A DNA stretch of 62,364 bases from Streptomyces sp. NBC_00178 (lineage in GTDB: Bacteria; Actinomycetota; Actinomycetes; Streptomycetales; Streptomycetaceae): assembly GCF_036206005.1 (NCBI RefSeq), contig NZ_CP108144.1, forward strand, positions 1 through 62,364, in the 5' to 3' direction. The notes beneath the pieces were generated by a model. The model saw nothing but the letters and a program-made list of their open reading frames with translations, was not told the origin of the DNA and did not search any database. Each line of letters begins with the position of its first letter. Positions within the stretch are counted from its first letter, which is position 1. Both the position numbers and the translations under genes were made by a program. Shown here in pieces: positions 17,639 to 24,980 of this stretch.

Positions 17639-18559
17639 TCAGGAGCCTTCCGGGCGATAAAATGGTGTGACGCGCTTGCTGGAGATGATCTCCAGCGTGT
17701 CAGGGTCGAACGTGCTGGAAATGAGCGTCGAGAAGCGCTTTGCTTTCAGCTCACGATGCAGGTTGGTCAGCTCAGCGTTGAGCCAATGCACCACCCCGCC
17801 GGAACCGCGGGCGTGGATGCCGGCGATGTAGAGGAACGTTCCTTGTCCGTCGGGGCGCGGCAGCCGGCCGAAGTACGCTACGTCGCTGTTGCCGCCGACG
17901 TCCATGGCCGACCGGTAGATCTCACCGGTCTTTCGATCGGTCAGGAACCAACCGTCGTCGTCCTTGTCGAATCGAAGGTGCGGGTCGCTCTCGAGGATCT
18001 GCTCGATCAGGGGCGACAGCCGGGGCCCACAAATGACCACGAGGTTGTTGCGATTGAGCCGCACGTTTCCCCCGAGCGGGATTCGCTCGAAAGTGATCTC
18101 CAGCCCGACGTCCTCCGCTAGCTCGCGAAGGTGCTCGTAGGTCTGGAAGTCCTCAGTAGCAATCACTGGGCCCTGGACCCGCTTGTCCCGGCCATCGTGC
18201 AGCTTGCCGTGCTCCAACTTTTCGGCGAGAGCTACGACTACCTTGCCCGATCCGAGGAACAGTCGCTCAGGTGGAGCGCCCTTCGCGAGTTGGCTCACCC
18301 GCCCCTTGCTGATGCCGAGCTCCGTTGCCAGCTGGGTGCTGTTCAACTGGCCAACGCGCAGGGTCTCGTTCATGGCCTCATTGCGGACGACCTGCAGCTC
18401 AGCTCCGTAGTCCTGAGCCCGGCCGACAAGAACGTGCGCGGCTTTCGCCCGTACCAGGGGGTCGGACAGCTCCTTCAGTTGAGACAAGGTGACGTCGAAC
18501 GTGGCGTCGAGCTGCTCCCTCAGTGAGGGATGCTCCTCGTTGAGCCGTTCCTGCTCCAT
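17639..18559 (-). CDS. HTH protein with C-terminal conserved sensor-like domain
   Basis: 306 residues. A helix-turn-helix (LNSTQLATELGISKGRVSQLAKG) lies near residues 73-95. The C-terminal domain has a pattern I know from several actinobacterial regulator and conflict proteins but cannot name: NRNNLVVICGPRLSP, FLTDRKTGEIYRSAMD, DVAYFGRLPRP and FLYIAGIHARGSGGVVHWL. It may bind a nucleotide or other small ligand. It is translationally coupled to the PP2C gene. The upstream region has operator-like palindromes. Confidence 0.65.
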   Translation of the reverse strand: MEQERLNEEHPSLREQLDATFDVTLSQLKELSDPLVRAKAAHVLVGRAQDYGAELQVVRNEAMNETLRVGQLNSTQLATELGISKGRVSQLAKGAPPERLFLGSGKVVVALAEKLEHGKLHDGRDKRVQGPVIATEDFQTYEHLRELAEDVGLEITFERIPLGGNVRLNRNNLVVICGPRLSPLIEQILESDPHLRFDKDDDGWFLTDRKTGEIYRSAMDVGGNSDVAYFGRLPRPDGQGTFLYIAGIHARGSGGVVHWLNAELTNLHRELKAKRFSTLISSTFDPDTLEIISSKRVTPFYRPEGS

Positions 18560-18949
18560 GGCGCCTCCCTTCGTTGAGTCATGTTTACCCCATTAAACCG
18601 CGTCAGTTCAAGGTGGTTGACGCGTGGCGTGACGAGCCCTATGGTTTTCATAGCCGAGCGGTTTAGGGCGCTAAATCTCTCGGTTGCGTAAGCTATAACC
18701 CCAGCTCGGGCGCCCATAGCGTCACCGCACCACTGAACAACAGCAGGAGTCACGGCCTCTACGGGGGCGGCGGCAGTGGGGTGAGCCGAGCTCCCCCGGC
18801 CTTGGCGCCTGTACCGAATAGCTCCACCTGATTCACCTCGAACAGCGCTGCTGCGCTGTCTGTCCGTCAGGACCAACTTGGCCTACGTGGCCGGCCTGGC
18901 GCGGCAGAGAAGGCAGCACCCGCACCCGATCCCACGTCAGGAGGATTCG
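18560..18949. promoter_or_regulatory. Divergent control region of HTH/PP2C unit and conjugation operon
   Basis: About 390 bases between two divergent transcription units. CTATG-gtttt-CATAG (18639-18653) and TTTAG-ggcg-CTAAA (18661-18676) are operator-like palindromes, in a locally AT-richer patch that also has GTTTACCCCATTAAACC near 18583. Promoters for both directions are expected here. The HTH protein is a candidate ligand for these sites. Confidence 0.45.
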
Positions 18950-19870
18950 ATGCCCCGCTCTCGTCCCGGCCGCGTCCGGACCAAGAACACCAACCGCCGT
19001 GCCCCCTTATCGCTCAGCTCCATGGCCCCCGAGGACTACAACGTCCGGCCCGGCGAGACGATGTCGATCGCCTGCCCCGACTGCCGCACCTGGCGCCGGA
19101 TCATGGGTGACACGGTCCTCAAGATCCGCGAGCACTGCATCAGCGACAAGCGGGCGGAGGGCGAGACGCACGCCCTCTGCCCCGGCAGTGACCAGCTCGT
19201 GATCGTCGACATCGACGTCCGGCGCTGGCAGGCCACCCAGAACCGCCTGCTGCGGGACGCGATGCCGCAGGACAACCGGCGTGCGGCGCAGCAGTTCTAC
19301 AAGCCGCTCGCGGCGCCGGCCGTCCCGGTCCACCGGCTCGCCGCCCGGGAACGCACCTCGCTGGCCCACCTGTTCGCCCTCCTGGAACAGGCGCGTCACG
19401 TTCTTCGCGCTCACCGCACCGCCTGCACAGGTTGCCTCGGCGGCGGCCGGTGTGCGACGGGCCGCGACCTGGAGATCCGTGTCCGGGAGACGCAGGCCAC
19501 CTGCACGCTCGCCCGTGAGCAGCAGACGCGGGCCGAACGGGCGGTTGCCCAGCGCGCCCGGACCGCCCGTGCCCGCCAGGAACGCTCGCGTGCAGAGGTG
19601 CTGAACCAGGCGCACCAGACCGACCAGCTGCGTCGCACCGTTCCCCAGGGTGCTCTCCCCACCGATGGCCCTGAAGTCCCCTTGGCCCACCTCGCCCCCC
19701 GCCAGGTTGCCGCGCAGCCGGAGGTCGGCCAGCTCCAGTGCGAGCACTGCGGCGCCACCGAGTCCAGCCTCACCGACGCGGTCGCTGCGGGATGGCACCG
19801 GATCACCCGCCGACCCCACTGCGGACGATGCGCCCAGCGCTTCCCGGCGTGGACGCGCACCTCGCTCTGA
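18950..19870 (+). CDS. Cys-rich plasmid protein at head of conjugation region
   Basis: 306 residues from ATG 18950, with CAGGAGGA at optimal distance. Four Cys clusters look metal-binding: ACPDCRTW, CISDKRAEGETHALCPG, CTGCLGGGRCATG, and C-terminal CEHCGATESS with HCGRCAQ. The central part (RETQATCTLAREQQTRAERAV) is a charged helical region. It is the first gene of a ~14-kb rightward block. Such proteins are common on actinomycete conjugative plasmids, but no function is established that I can name. Confidence 0.7.
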   Translation: MPRSRPGRVRTKNTNRRAPLSLSSMAPEDYNVRPGETMSIACPDCRTWRRIMGDTVLKIREHCISDKRAEGETHALCPGSDQLVIVDIDVRRWQATQNRLLRDAMPQDNRRAAQQFYKPLAAPAVPVHRLAARERTSLAHLFALLEQARHVLRAHRTACTGCLGGGRCATGRDLEIRVRETQATCTLAREQQTRAERAVAQRARTARARQERSRAEVLNQAHQTDQLRRTVPQGALPTDGPEVPLAHLAPRQVAAQPEVGQLQCEHCGATESSLTDAVAAGWHRITRRPHCGRCAQRFPAWTRTSL

Positions 19871-19892
19871 CTCCGAACCCGGCGACGAACGA

Positions 19893-19940
19893 CCACGGCC
19901 CCGGCCGCCCCGCACCACCAGGGGGCGGCCGGGGCCGTGG
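19893..19940 (+). terminator. Strong GC hairpin after first operon gene
   Basis: 19-bp perfect arms (CCACGGCCCCGGCCGCCCC and its complement) with a 10-base loop, 22 bp after the stop. No T-run. Probably a terminator or mRNA stabiliser. Confidence 0.7.
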
Positions 19941-19981
19941 CTGCTCGTACAGCAGCCCCGGGGCCACCGGCCCTGAACACG

Positions 19982-20015
19982 ACGAACCCCCAGGCGGGCA
20001 TGCCCGGGGGTTCGT
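19982..20015 (+). terminator. Second hairpin before whiB-like gene
   Basis: 10-bp arms ACGAACCCCC/GGGGGTTCGT around an inner GGGCATGCCC palindrome, followed by CTTCG. It lies about 40 bp past the previous hairpin. Confidence 0.6.
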
Positions 20016-20051
20016 CTTCGCAGCTCACCCTCTGTCGAAGGGCAAACGCGC

Positions 20052-20561
20052 ATGCACAGGATGACATCCACTCAGGCCCGGCACACGCGCCGGGCCGTAC
20101 TCCAGGCCGCGGTCGACGCAGGCTCCCACTGCGCCACCGCCGACCCGGACCTCTTTTTCCGCGCCGACGACGAAGGTCTCGCCGCCTGGCGGACCCGCCG
20201 TACCGAGGCGATCCGCCTCTGCACCGGCTGCCCCGTGCGGGCCGCCTGCGAGGAACTCGCACTGCGCGACGGCGACGGACGGCCCGACGCGGACGAGATG
20301 GTGCGCGCCGGCCTGACCGGCCGCGAGCTCGCCGCCGTCCGCGCCGCCCACACCGAGCGCCTGGCCGCCGCGGTCGACGCGGACCGTGACACCGAGGGCC
20401 GCCAGCTCGACACGCTGACCACCCGGCTCCAGCACGAGGCGGGCACGAACCCCGACTCCAGGACCGCTGCCCAGAACGACCGGCTCCGTGCCCTCGCGGC
20501 GCAGATCCGGCAGATCCGCACCGCCCGCCGGGCACGCGCCGGATGGGGGGTCGCGGCATGA
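20052..20561 (+). CDS. WhiB-like (Wbl) iron-sulfur regulator, atypical C-terminus
   Basis: 169 residues. The four Wbl cysteines are present: HCATADPDLFF, then RLCTGCPVRAACEELAL (C-x2-C-x5-C), which bind a 4Fe-4S cluster. The usual turn motif G[VI]WGG is replaced by DEMVRAGLTGRE, and a helical tail of about 90 residues follows. Wbl proteins bind sigma factor region 4 to direct transcription. This one may control the transfer genes. GAAGGG lies 9 bp before ATG 20052; ATG 20061 is an alternative. Its stop overlaps the next start. Confidence 0.82.
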   Translation: MHRMTSTQARHTRRAVLQAAVDAGSHCATADPDLFFRADDEGLAAWRTRRTEAIRLCTGCPVRAACEELALRDGDGRPDADEMVRAGLTGRELAAVRAAHTERLAAAVDADRDTEGRQLDTLTTRLQHEAGTNPDSRTAAQNDRLRALAAQIRQIRTARRARAGWGVAA

Positions 20562-20845
20562 GTACCTCCACCCTCACCGAACTGCCCGTGAGGACCAGGG
20601 CGGAGCAGCGGCTCGGCAGCCACCTCATCCGTGTGGTCCGCGAGGCCGACGCCCGCATCCCCGAGGGCCGGCGGGCTCCGCGTACGGCTGCGGAGATGCG
20701 GGCCCGGATCAACATCGCCGCGAACCAGGCGTGCGGCAGCTGCTCGGGGGCCGGTGGTTGGGTCGTGGACACCAGCAGCGACGGGGTGTCCCGGCAGCAC
20801 TGGGAGCCCTGCTCTCCCTGCGGCGGAACGGGGGTCGCCCGATGA
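20558..20845 (+). CDS. Small DnaJ-zinc-finger-like protein
   Basis: 95 residues. ATG 20558 overlaps the Wbl stop (ATGA). The C-terminus has two CxxCxGxG-like elements, CGSCSGAGG and CSPCGGTG, spaced as in the DnaJ cysteine-rich domain, so a single zinc site is likely. The N-terminal half is basic and helical (RTRAEQRLGSHLIRVVREAD). The stop overlaps the next gene by ATGA. Confidence 0.65.
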   Translation: MSTSTLTELPVRTRAEQRLGSHLIRVVREADARIPEGRRAPRTAAEMRARINIAANQACGSCSGAGGWVVDTSSDGVSRQHWEPCSPCGGTGVAR

Positions 20846-20982
20846 CCACCTGCTCCTCCTGCAGCGGCTCTGGACAGCAGATGGTCACTGTCTGCCACGT
20901 CGGCGCGGACGGCACCCCCTACCAGGGTGTCGAGATGCAGTCCTGCCAGCCCTGCGGTGGCACCGGCCAGCGGCAGGGCTGA
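20842..20982 (+). CDS. Tiny DnaJ-zinc-finger-like protein
   Basis: 46 residues. MTTCSSCSGSGQQMVTVCHV, then MQSCQPCGGTGQRQG: two CxxCxGxG repeats form nearly the whole protein. The start overlaps the preceding stop (ATGA). It resembles a minimal zinc module; with the preceding gene it makes a pair of related zinc proteins translated in coupling. Confidence 0.6.
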   Translation: MTTCSSCSGSGQQMVTVCHVGADGTPYQGVEMQSCQPCGGTGQRQG

Positions 20983-21176
20983 GCGCTGAACGTCCATATA
21001 CGCGCCGCCCGGACCGCCCAGCGCCATGCGGTCCGGGCGATCACCTCACTCGGGTTGGTCCACCCGCTCACTCTCACGCTCCTGGCGGCCGCGGCAACGG
21101 CGGCCGCCAGGGCGTGGGACGCGGGCCACCCCGTCGCCGACATCCACCAGCGCACCGCTGAGAGGCACCACCCGCG

Positions 21177-21344
21177 ATGGCCGATGACCTGCTCACCCGC
21201 TACATGGCCGCCACCGACACCTGGCGTAACCACTATGCGGGCTGCACCACCTGCCAGCACCACAGCCCTTGCAAGGCGGGTGAGCCGCTCTTCGAGCGGT
21301 TCGCCCGACTCCAGGACGCCTACCTGAACTCCCGCCGCACCTGA
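21177..21344 (+). CDS. Small Cys/His-containing protein
   Basis: 55 residues from ATG 21177 (MADDLLTRYMAATDTW). The motif GCTTCQHHSPCKAGEPLFER (C-x2-C...C) is probably metal-binding, followed by a helix (FARLQDAYLNSRRT). It is short but has strong third-position GC. Another frame (TTG 21055-21327) overlaps it and is less convincing. Function unknown. Confidence 0.6.
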   Translation: MADDLLTRYMAATDTWRNHYAGCTTCQHHSPCKAGEPLFERFARLQDAYLNSRRT

Positions 21345-21360
21345 CCCGATCGGAGACCAG

Positions 21361-21678
21361 ATGCTCACCCTCGATCAGTACCGCGACGACCACGGCGACC
21401 CGACCCGGTGGTCCACCGCTGATATCGACAGTTACCTCGTCATCGGCGAGATCGCCCCGCCTGAGCCGCTCCCCTACACCTACGCGGAGATGCAGAGCAT
21501 TGCGGCGGACTACCAGCGGTCCGCCGACGACCAGAAGGTGATCGCCGACCGCCTGGCGGCCGAGGGGCACGACACGGCCGCTGGCATCTGGCAGCGCGGC
21601 GCCCGAGGCGCCCGCGAGCTCGCCGCCGCCGCGCGGATGGGCTGGCCCGCTTTCGAGGCCCACCTCAACGGCTGGTGA
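21361..21678 (+). CDS. Hypothetical helical protein of the transfer operon
   Basis: 105 residues with GGAGACC just upstream of ATG 21361. MLTLDQYRDDHGDPTRWSTA begins a soluble, mostly helical, acidic protein ending in ARMGWPAFEAHLNGW. No Cys motif or membrane segment. Function unknown. Confidence 0.65.
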   Translation: MLTLDQYRDDHGDPTRWSTADIDSYLVIGEIAPPEPLPYTYAEMQSIAADYQRSADDQKVIADRLAAEGHDTAAGIWQRGARGARELAAAARMGWPAFEAHLNGW

Positions 21679-21703
21679 CACCCCGTTCTGCAGGCTGCCT
21701 GAT

Positions 21704-21751
21704 CCGCGAAGCGCCCCCACTGGCATCACCGGTGAAAGGGGCGCTTCGCGG
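21704..21751 (+). terminator. Hairpin before coiled-coil membrane gene
   Basis: 14-bp perfect arms (CCGCGAAGCGCCCC and its complement) with a 20-base loop, 25 bp past the preceding stop. Confidence 0.6.
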
Positions 21752-21806
21752 TGACGGGGAGCCGGACAGCCCCGGAACACCGCAGTACCAACTGGAAGGA
21801 GGCGGC

Positions 21807-24005
21807 GTGGCCGCCACACGAAACGCCCGTAAGAGGCCCCCCGCCCGAAAGAAGCCGTCGGCGACCCACCCGGCTCCGCAGGCCACCCCCTCCCCTACCT
21901 CTGCCGCTCCCCCGGTCCCGGCCGCGACGACGGAGCCGGAGGCCGTCGACTTCGAGACGCTGGCCCGCCTCGCGGACGCCCGGGATCGGGCCGCCGACGT
22001 CATCGACACCGCGCGTGAGCAGGCCGCCGCCCTCCAGGCGGAAGCCGAGACTGCGGCCGCGCGTACCGTCGCCGGAACGCACGAGCAGGTCACCAACCTG
22101 ATGACCGAGGCGCAGGAGCGCGCCGCGGGCATCACCGCCGACGCCGACCAGGAAGCCACCGCCCAGCGCGCGGCCGCCGCGGGCGACCTGGAGGCAGCGC
22201 GCGGCGCAGCCGACCGGCTCCTGGCCCAGGCCCACGACCGGGCCGAGACCATCGTGAGCGAGGCCCGGGCGCAGGTCGTCGACCTGACCGAGCTGGCCGC
22301 CACCGACCGCGACGCGACCGGCAAGGCCGTTGCCGAACTGCGCCGCCTGGCCGAGGCCGACCTCACCGAGATCAGCGCCCTGGTCGACCAGCGGCGCACC
22401 GAGGCCGGCCAGATCCTCACCCGTGCCCAGGAGCAGGCCGACCACCTTGTCGCCGTGGCGCAGCGGGAGGTCGATCAGGCCCGGGAGCGGTTCGCCTGGC
22501 TCGCGGCGACGGCGGCCGAGCAGTATGACGGCCGTCGAGCGGAGGCGGAGGCGCTGTACGCGGACGCGGTCAAGGCCGCCGACGACCGGCGCCGCGAAGC
22601 CGACCAGCATGTCGCCGCCGTACACAGCGAGGCGGAGGCGGCCCGCACCGAGCTGCGGGAGAAGCTGCGCGAGCTCACCGACCAGTTCGACGCCCAGGCG
22701 GCCACCAAGCGTCAGGCGCTCGCCGACGAGCTCGCCGGACTTAAGGCGGCATGCGACAAGCAGCGCGACCGGCTGCGGGAGGAAGCCAAGACCGTCACCG
22801 CGCAGCTGCGGGAGGCCGCGCAGAAAGAGGCGGAGCGCATCACGACGGAGGCGGAGCGCAAGGCCAAGGGCGTCACCGAGAGGGCCCGGGCCGACGAGTC
22901 CCGCGCCCGACGGCTGTTGGATGAGGCCAAGGAGGCGAAGAAGGTCAGCTCCCGCTGGAACGGCTGGCACCAGAGCGTCAGCCGCAAGGCATGGAAGACG
23001 TCACCGTGGATCGCGCTCGCCGCCGGCGTCGGGCTCGCCGCCTCCGGCGAGTACGAACTGGCGACCATGGTCGGCATCAACAAGTACGTCGCGCCGCTGC
23101 TGCCCGTCAGCATCGACGTCTACTGCGTCACCGCGTTCCGCGCCAAGAAGGACATCCCCTACGCGCTCCTGCTGATGGCATCGGCGAACGTCACCTACCA
23201 CCTGTCCGAGCAGGCCCACATCGTCAAGGAGGGCCAGTCGGCACCGTGGCAGCTGACCACCTTCGTCGTACTGATCTTCGTGGCCGTCATCTGGCGCGTA
23301 CACACCCTCATGCACGACGACAGTACAGACGGACACAGCGGCGCGAGCACGACGGACGGGCGTACAGGTACGGACACCGGAAACGGAACGCCCGCCCGTA
23401 CAGGTACACACCGCCGTACAGACGGGACGGACACCGCACAGTCCAGCCATACAGACGGGTTTGGCGGCGGCATGTACAGCGCTCAGCACTCGGTACGGAC
23501 CGACCGGACGGCCACCGGGCGGGGCAGTACAGACCCTGTACACGTCGCCGCCCACCCGCCGCACGGCGACGGCGCCAATGCTGGGCTGACCAGGCCGTAC
23601 AGCGACCGTACAGACCGTGTACACACCACCCCTGACGGGGCGCCGCGTACAGGTACACCGGCCGCACGCCGTACCGGTTCGACCAGCGCGGCCGTACAGG
23701 GCCGTACAGGTTCGGTCAGCGTCCGTACACAACCCGGCGACGGCGTACCGGGTGCTCGTACAGGTACGGACGCCGCATCGTCTCCGGCAACCGGAACCAC
23801 CGGAACGGACCGTACAGGTACGGCGGCTGTACGGACTGACGCCGAACTCCTGCCCCTTGTACAGGACCTGCCGCGCGACATGGATGGCTTCGTCACCCTC
23901 TACCAGGCCCGCACCAAGCTCAGCGTCAACCAGCCCCGCGCCGTCCGGCTGCTCTCCCAGGCCGGCCTGCTCCGCCCCGAGGACGCGGACAAGTACCTCA
24001 CCTGA
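21807..24005 (+). CDS. Long coiled-coil membrane protein, Spd/DUF2637-like; gene carries GTACAG cluster
   Basis: 732 residues from GTG 21807 (GGAAGGAGG upstream). Basic N-terminus; residues ~45-390 form an Ala/Glu/Arg coiled coil of heptad-like repeats (AEADLTEISALVDQRRTEAG and many similar). Next come membrane helices near 405-510 (WIALAAGVGLAASGEYELATM, VSIDVYCVTAF, TTFVVLIFVAVIWRV) that resemble DUF2637/SpdB-type spread proteins. A low-complexity Thr/Gly/Arg region (~515-670) follows, then a short winged-helix-like end (FVTLYQARTKLSVNQPRAVR). It could act in intramycelial plasmid spread. The low-complexity part is encoded by the GTACAG repeats. Confidence 0.72.
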   Translation: MAATRNARKRPPARKKPSATHPAPQATPSPTSAAPPVPAATTEPEAVDFETLARLADARDRAADVIDTAREQAAALQAEAETAAARTVAGTHEQVTNLMTEAQERAAGITADADQEATAQRAAAAGDLEAARGAADRLLAQAHDRAETIVSEARAQVVDLTELAATDRDATGKAVAELRRLAEADLTEISALVDQRRTEAGQILTRAQEQADHLVAVAQREVDQARERFAWLAATAAEQYDGRRAEAEALYADAVKAADDRRREADQHVAAVHSEAEAARTELREKLRELTDQFDAQAATKRQALADELAGLKAACDKQRDRLREEAKTVTAQLREAAQKEAERITTEAERKAKGVTERARADESRARRLLDEAKEAKKVSSRWNGWHQSVSRKAWKTSPWIALAAGVGLAASGEYELATMVGINKYVAPLLPVSIDVYCVTAFRAKKDIPYALLLMASANVTYHLSEQAHIVKEGQSAPWQLTTFVVLIFVAVIWRVHTLMHDDSTDGHSGASTTDGRTGTDTGNGTPARTGTHRRTDGTDTAQSSHTDGFGGGMYSAQHSVRTDRTATGRGSTDPVHVAAHPPHGDGANAGLTRPYSDRTDRVHTTPDGAPRTGTPAARRTGSTSAAVQGRTGSVSVRTQPGDGVPGARTGTDAASSPATGTTGTDRTGTAAVRTDAELLPLVQDLPRDMDGFVTLYQARTKLSVNQPRAVRLLSQAGLLRPEDADKYLT
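23297..23866 (+). repeat. Dense, strand-biased cluster of GTACAG motifs
   Basis: I count 27 GTAC tetramers in about 570 bases. Fourteen are GTACAG on this strand and only two are on the other (CTGTAC). At least ten read CGTACAG, several in the form CGTACAGGTACGG. The motif appears in all three codon registers of the host gene (R-T-G, P-Y-S, V-Q), so the DNA itself seems selected, not the protein. It may be a TraB/translocase recognition (clt/TRS-like) site. Confidence 0.8.
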
Positions 24006-24030
24006 ACCACACCGTCCGGCACACACCAGT

Positions 24031-24063
24031 GAGGGCCAGCCCATCCGAAGTGGGCTGGCCCTC
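24031..24063 (+). terminator. Hairpin after coiled-coil gene
   Basis: 13-bp perfect arms (GAGGGCCAGCCCA and complement), 7-base loop, 25 bp past the stop. Confidence 0.7.
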
Positions 24064-24127
24064 GCTGCGACTGCCGGAAGCAGTCACCCCCAGTACAGCA
24101 GACCCGACCGCCTCTGGAGGCCAGCTC

Positions 24128-24601
24128 GTGAACAGCAACGAACCCAGCTCCGCTCCGCTGCGCGACGTCGCGCAGAACGCGGAGGCCACCGCCCGCTACC
24201 TCGCCGACATGCAGCGCGTCCTGCTCGATATGGGCGCCAACCTGGAGATCCTCCAGCGTGAGACCCGCGTCCACTGCCGCAGCGTCGGCGTGGAGGGCGA
24301 CCGCTGGTTCCACGCCCGGATGCGCGCCCTGCCGGTCGAAAGGGCCCTCAAGGACGTCCTGAAGAGCCTCAATTCCCTCACCGACGGCCTGGAAAAGAGT
24401 GCCTACAAGCGCCGCTCGCACGACGAGGCGGTCGTAAATACCGGAAAGGTCCGGAAGGAAAAGGAGCTGGAAAAGGCGCGGAAGAAGAACCCGCAGCCGA
24501 TCCAGGCCGCACCCCATTCCGGAGAAGAGCGTGACAGCGGCCAGAATCCCGGCTATGGTGGTCCTGCGTCGATTTACGATCTCGGTAAGAGGTCGGCGTG
24601 A
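24128..24601 (+). CDS. Hypothetical transfer-region protein
   Basis: 157 residues from GTG 24128 with GGAGG upstream. A helical N-terminal domain (DVAQNAEATARYLADMQRVL, then MGANLEILQRETRVHC) is followed by RWFHARMRALPVERALKDVL and a very Lys-rich tail (VRKEKELEKARKKNPQ). The tail could bind DNA or contact acidic partners. The stop overlaps the next start as GTGA. Unknown family; present in the transfer operon. Confidence 0.65.
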   Translation: MNSNEPSSAPLRDVAQNAEATARYLADMQRVLLDMGANLEILQRETRVHCRSVGVEGDRWFHARMRALPVERALKDVLKSLNSLTDGLEKSAYKRRSHDEAVVNTGKVRKEKELEKARKKNPQPIQAAPHSGEERDSGQNPGYGGPASIYDLGKRSA

Positions 24602-24828
24602 CCAGGCCGCTCCTGAAAGCCGAACTCAAAGCGCAGCGTTCCCGCGATTATCTGATCGCCCAGCGGACCGCGTTCATTGAGAAACACGGCGAGGACCTCG
24701 GCGCTTTCTATTTCCTCATCATGCTGGTCCAGACGCACGGCAGGAAAGCGCTCAAGCGCGGCGACACCGCCGCCCTTCGGTCGCTGGCACACGACCTGCA
24801 CGCGCTCTACCTCAAGCACACCGCGTAA
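24598..24828 (+). CDS. Small helical transfer-region protein
   Basis: 76 residues from GTG 24598, overlapping the preceding stop. Basic N-terminus (LLKAELKAQRSRDYLIAQRT), then helical FYFLIMLVQTHGRKALKRGD and SLAHDLHALYLKHTA. No membrane segment. Translationally coupled to the preceding gene, suggesting a complex. Confidence 0.65.
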   Translation: MTRPLLKAELKAQRSRDYLIAQRTAFIEKHGEDLGAFYFLIMLVQTHGRKALKRGDTAALRSLAHDLHALYLKHTA

Positions 24829-24844
24829 CCAGCCTGCGAGTCCA

Positions 24845-24877
24845 CGAGGGCCGTCGCTCACCGAGCGGCGGCCCTCG
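24845..24877 (+). terminator. Hairpin
   Basis: 15-bp arms (CGAGGGCCGTCGCTC against GAGCGGCGGCCCTCG, one G-T pair) with ACC loop, 17 bp after the stop. Confidence 0.65.
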
Positions 24878-24980
24878 ACTCGTCCCCAACGCCCAGGCGC
24901 CCACACACCCACACGCCCAGGCGCGCACACGCGTACGCGAGGCAGTCACTCGTTGTCAAGCCCCCGGGAGGGAGCATCTC

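Noticed and set aside
21055..21327. TTG-started frame overlapping the 55-residue gene at 21177
   Set aside because: No ribosome site, the second half is low complexity, and the competing frame has a Cys motif and better start.
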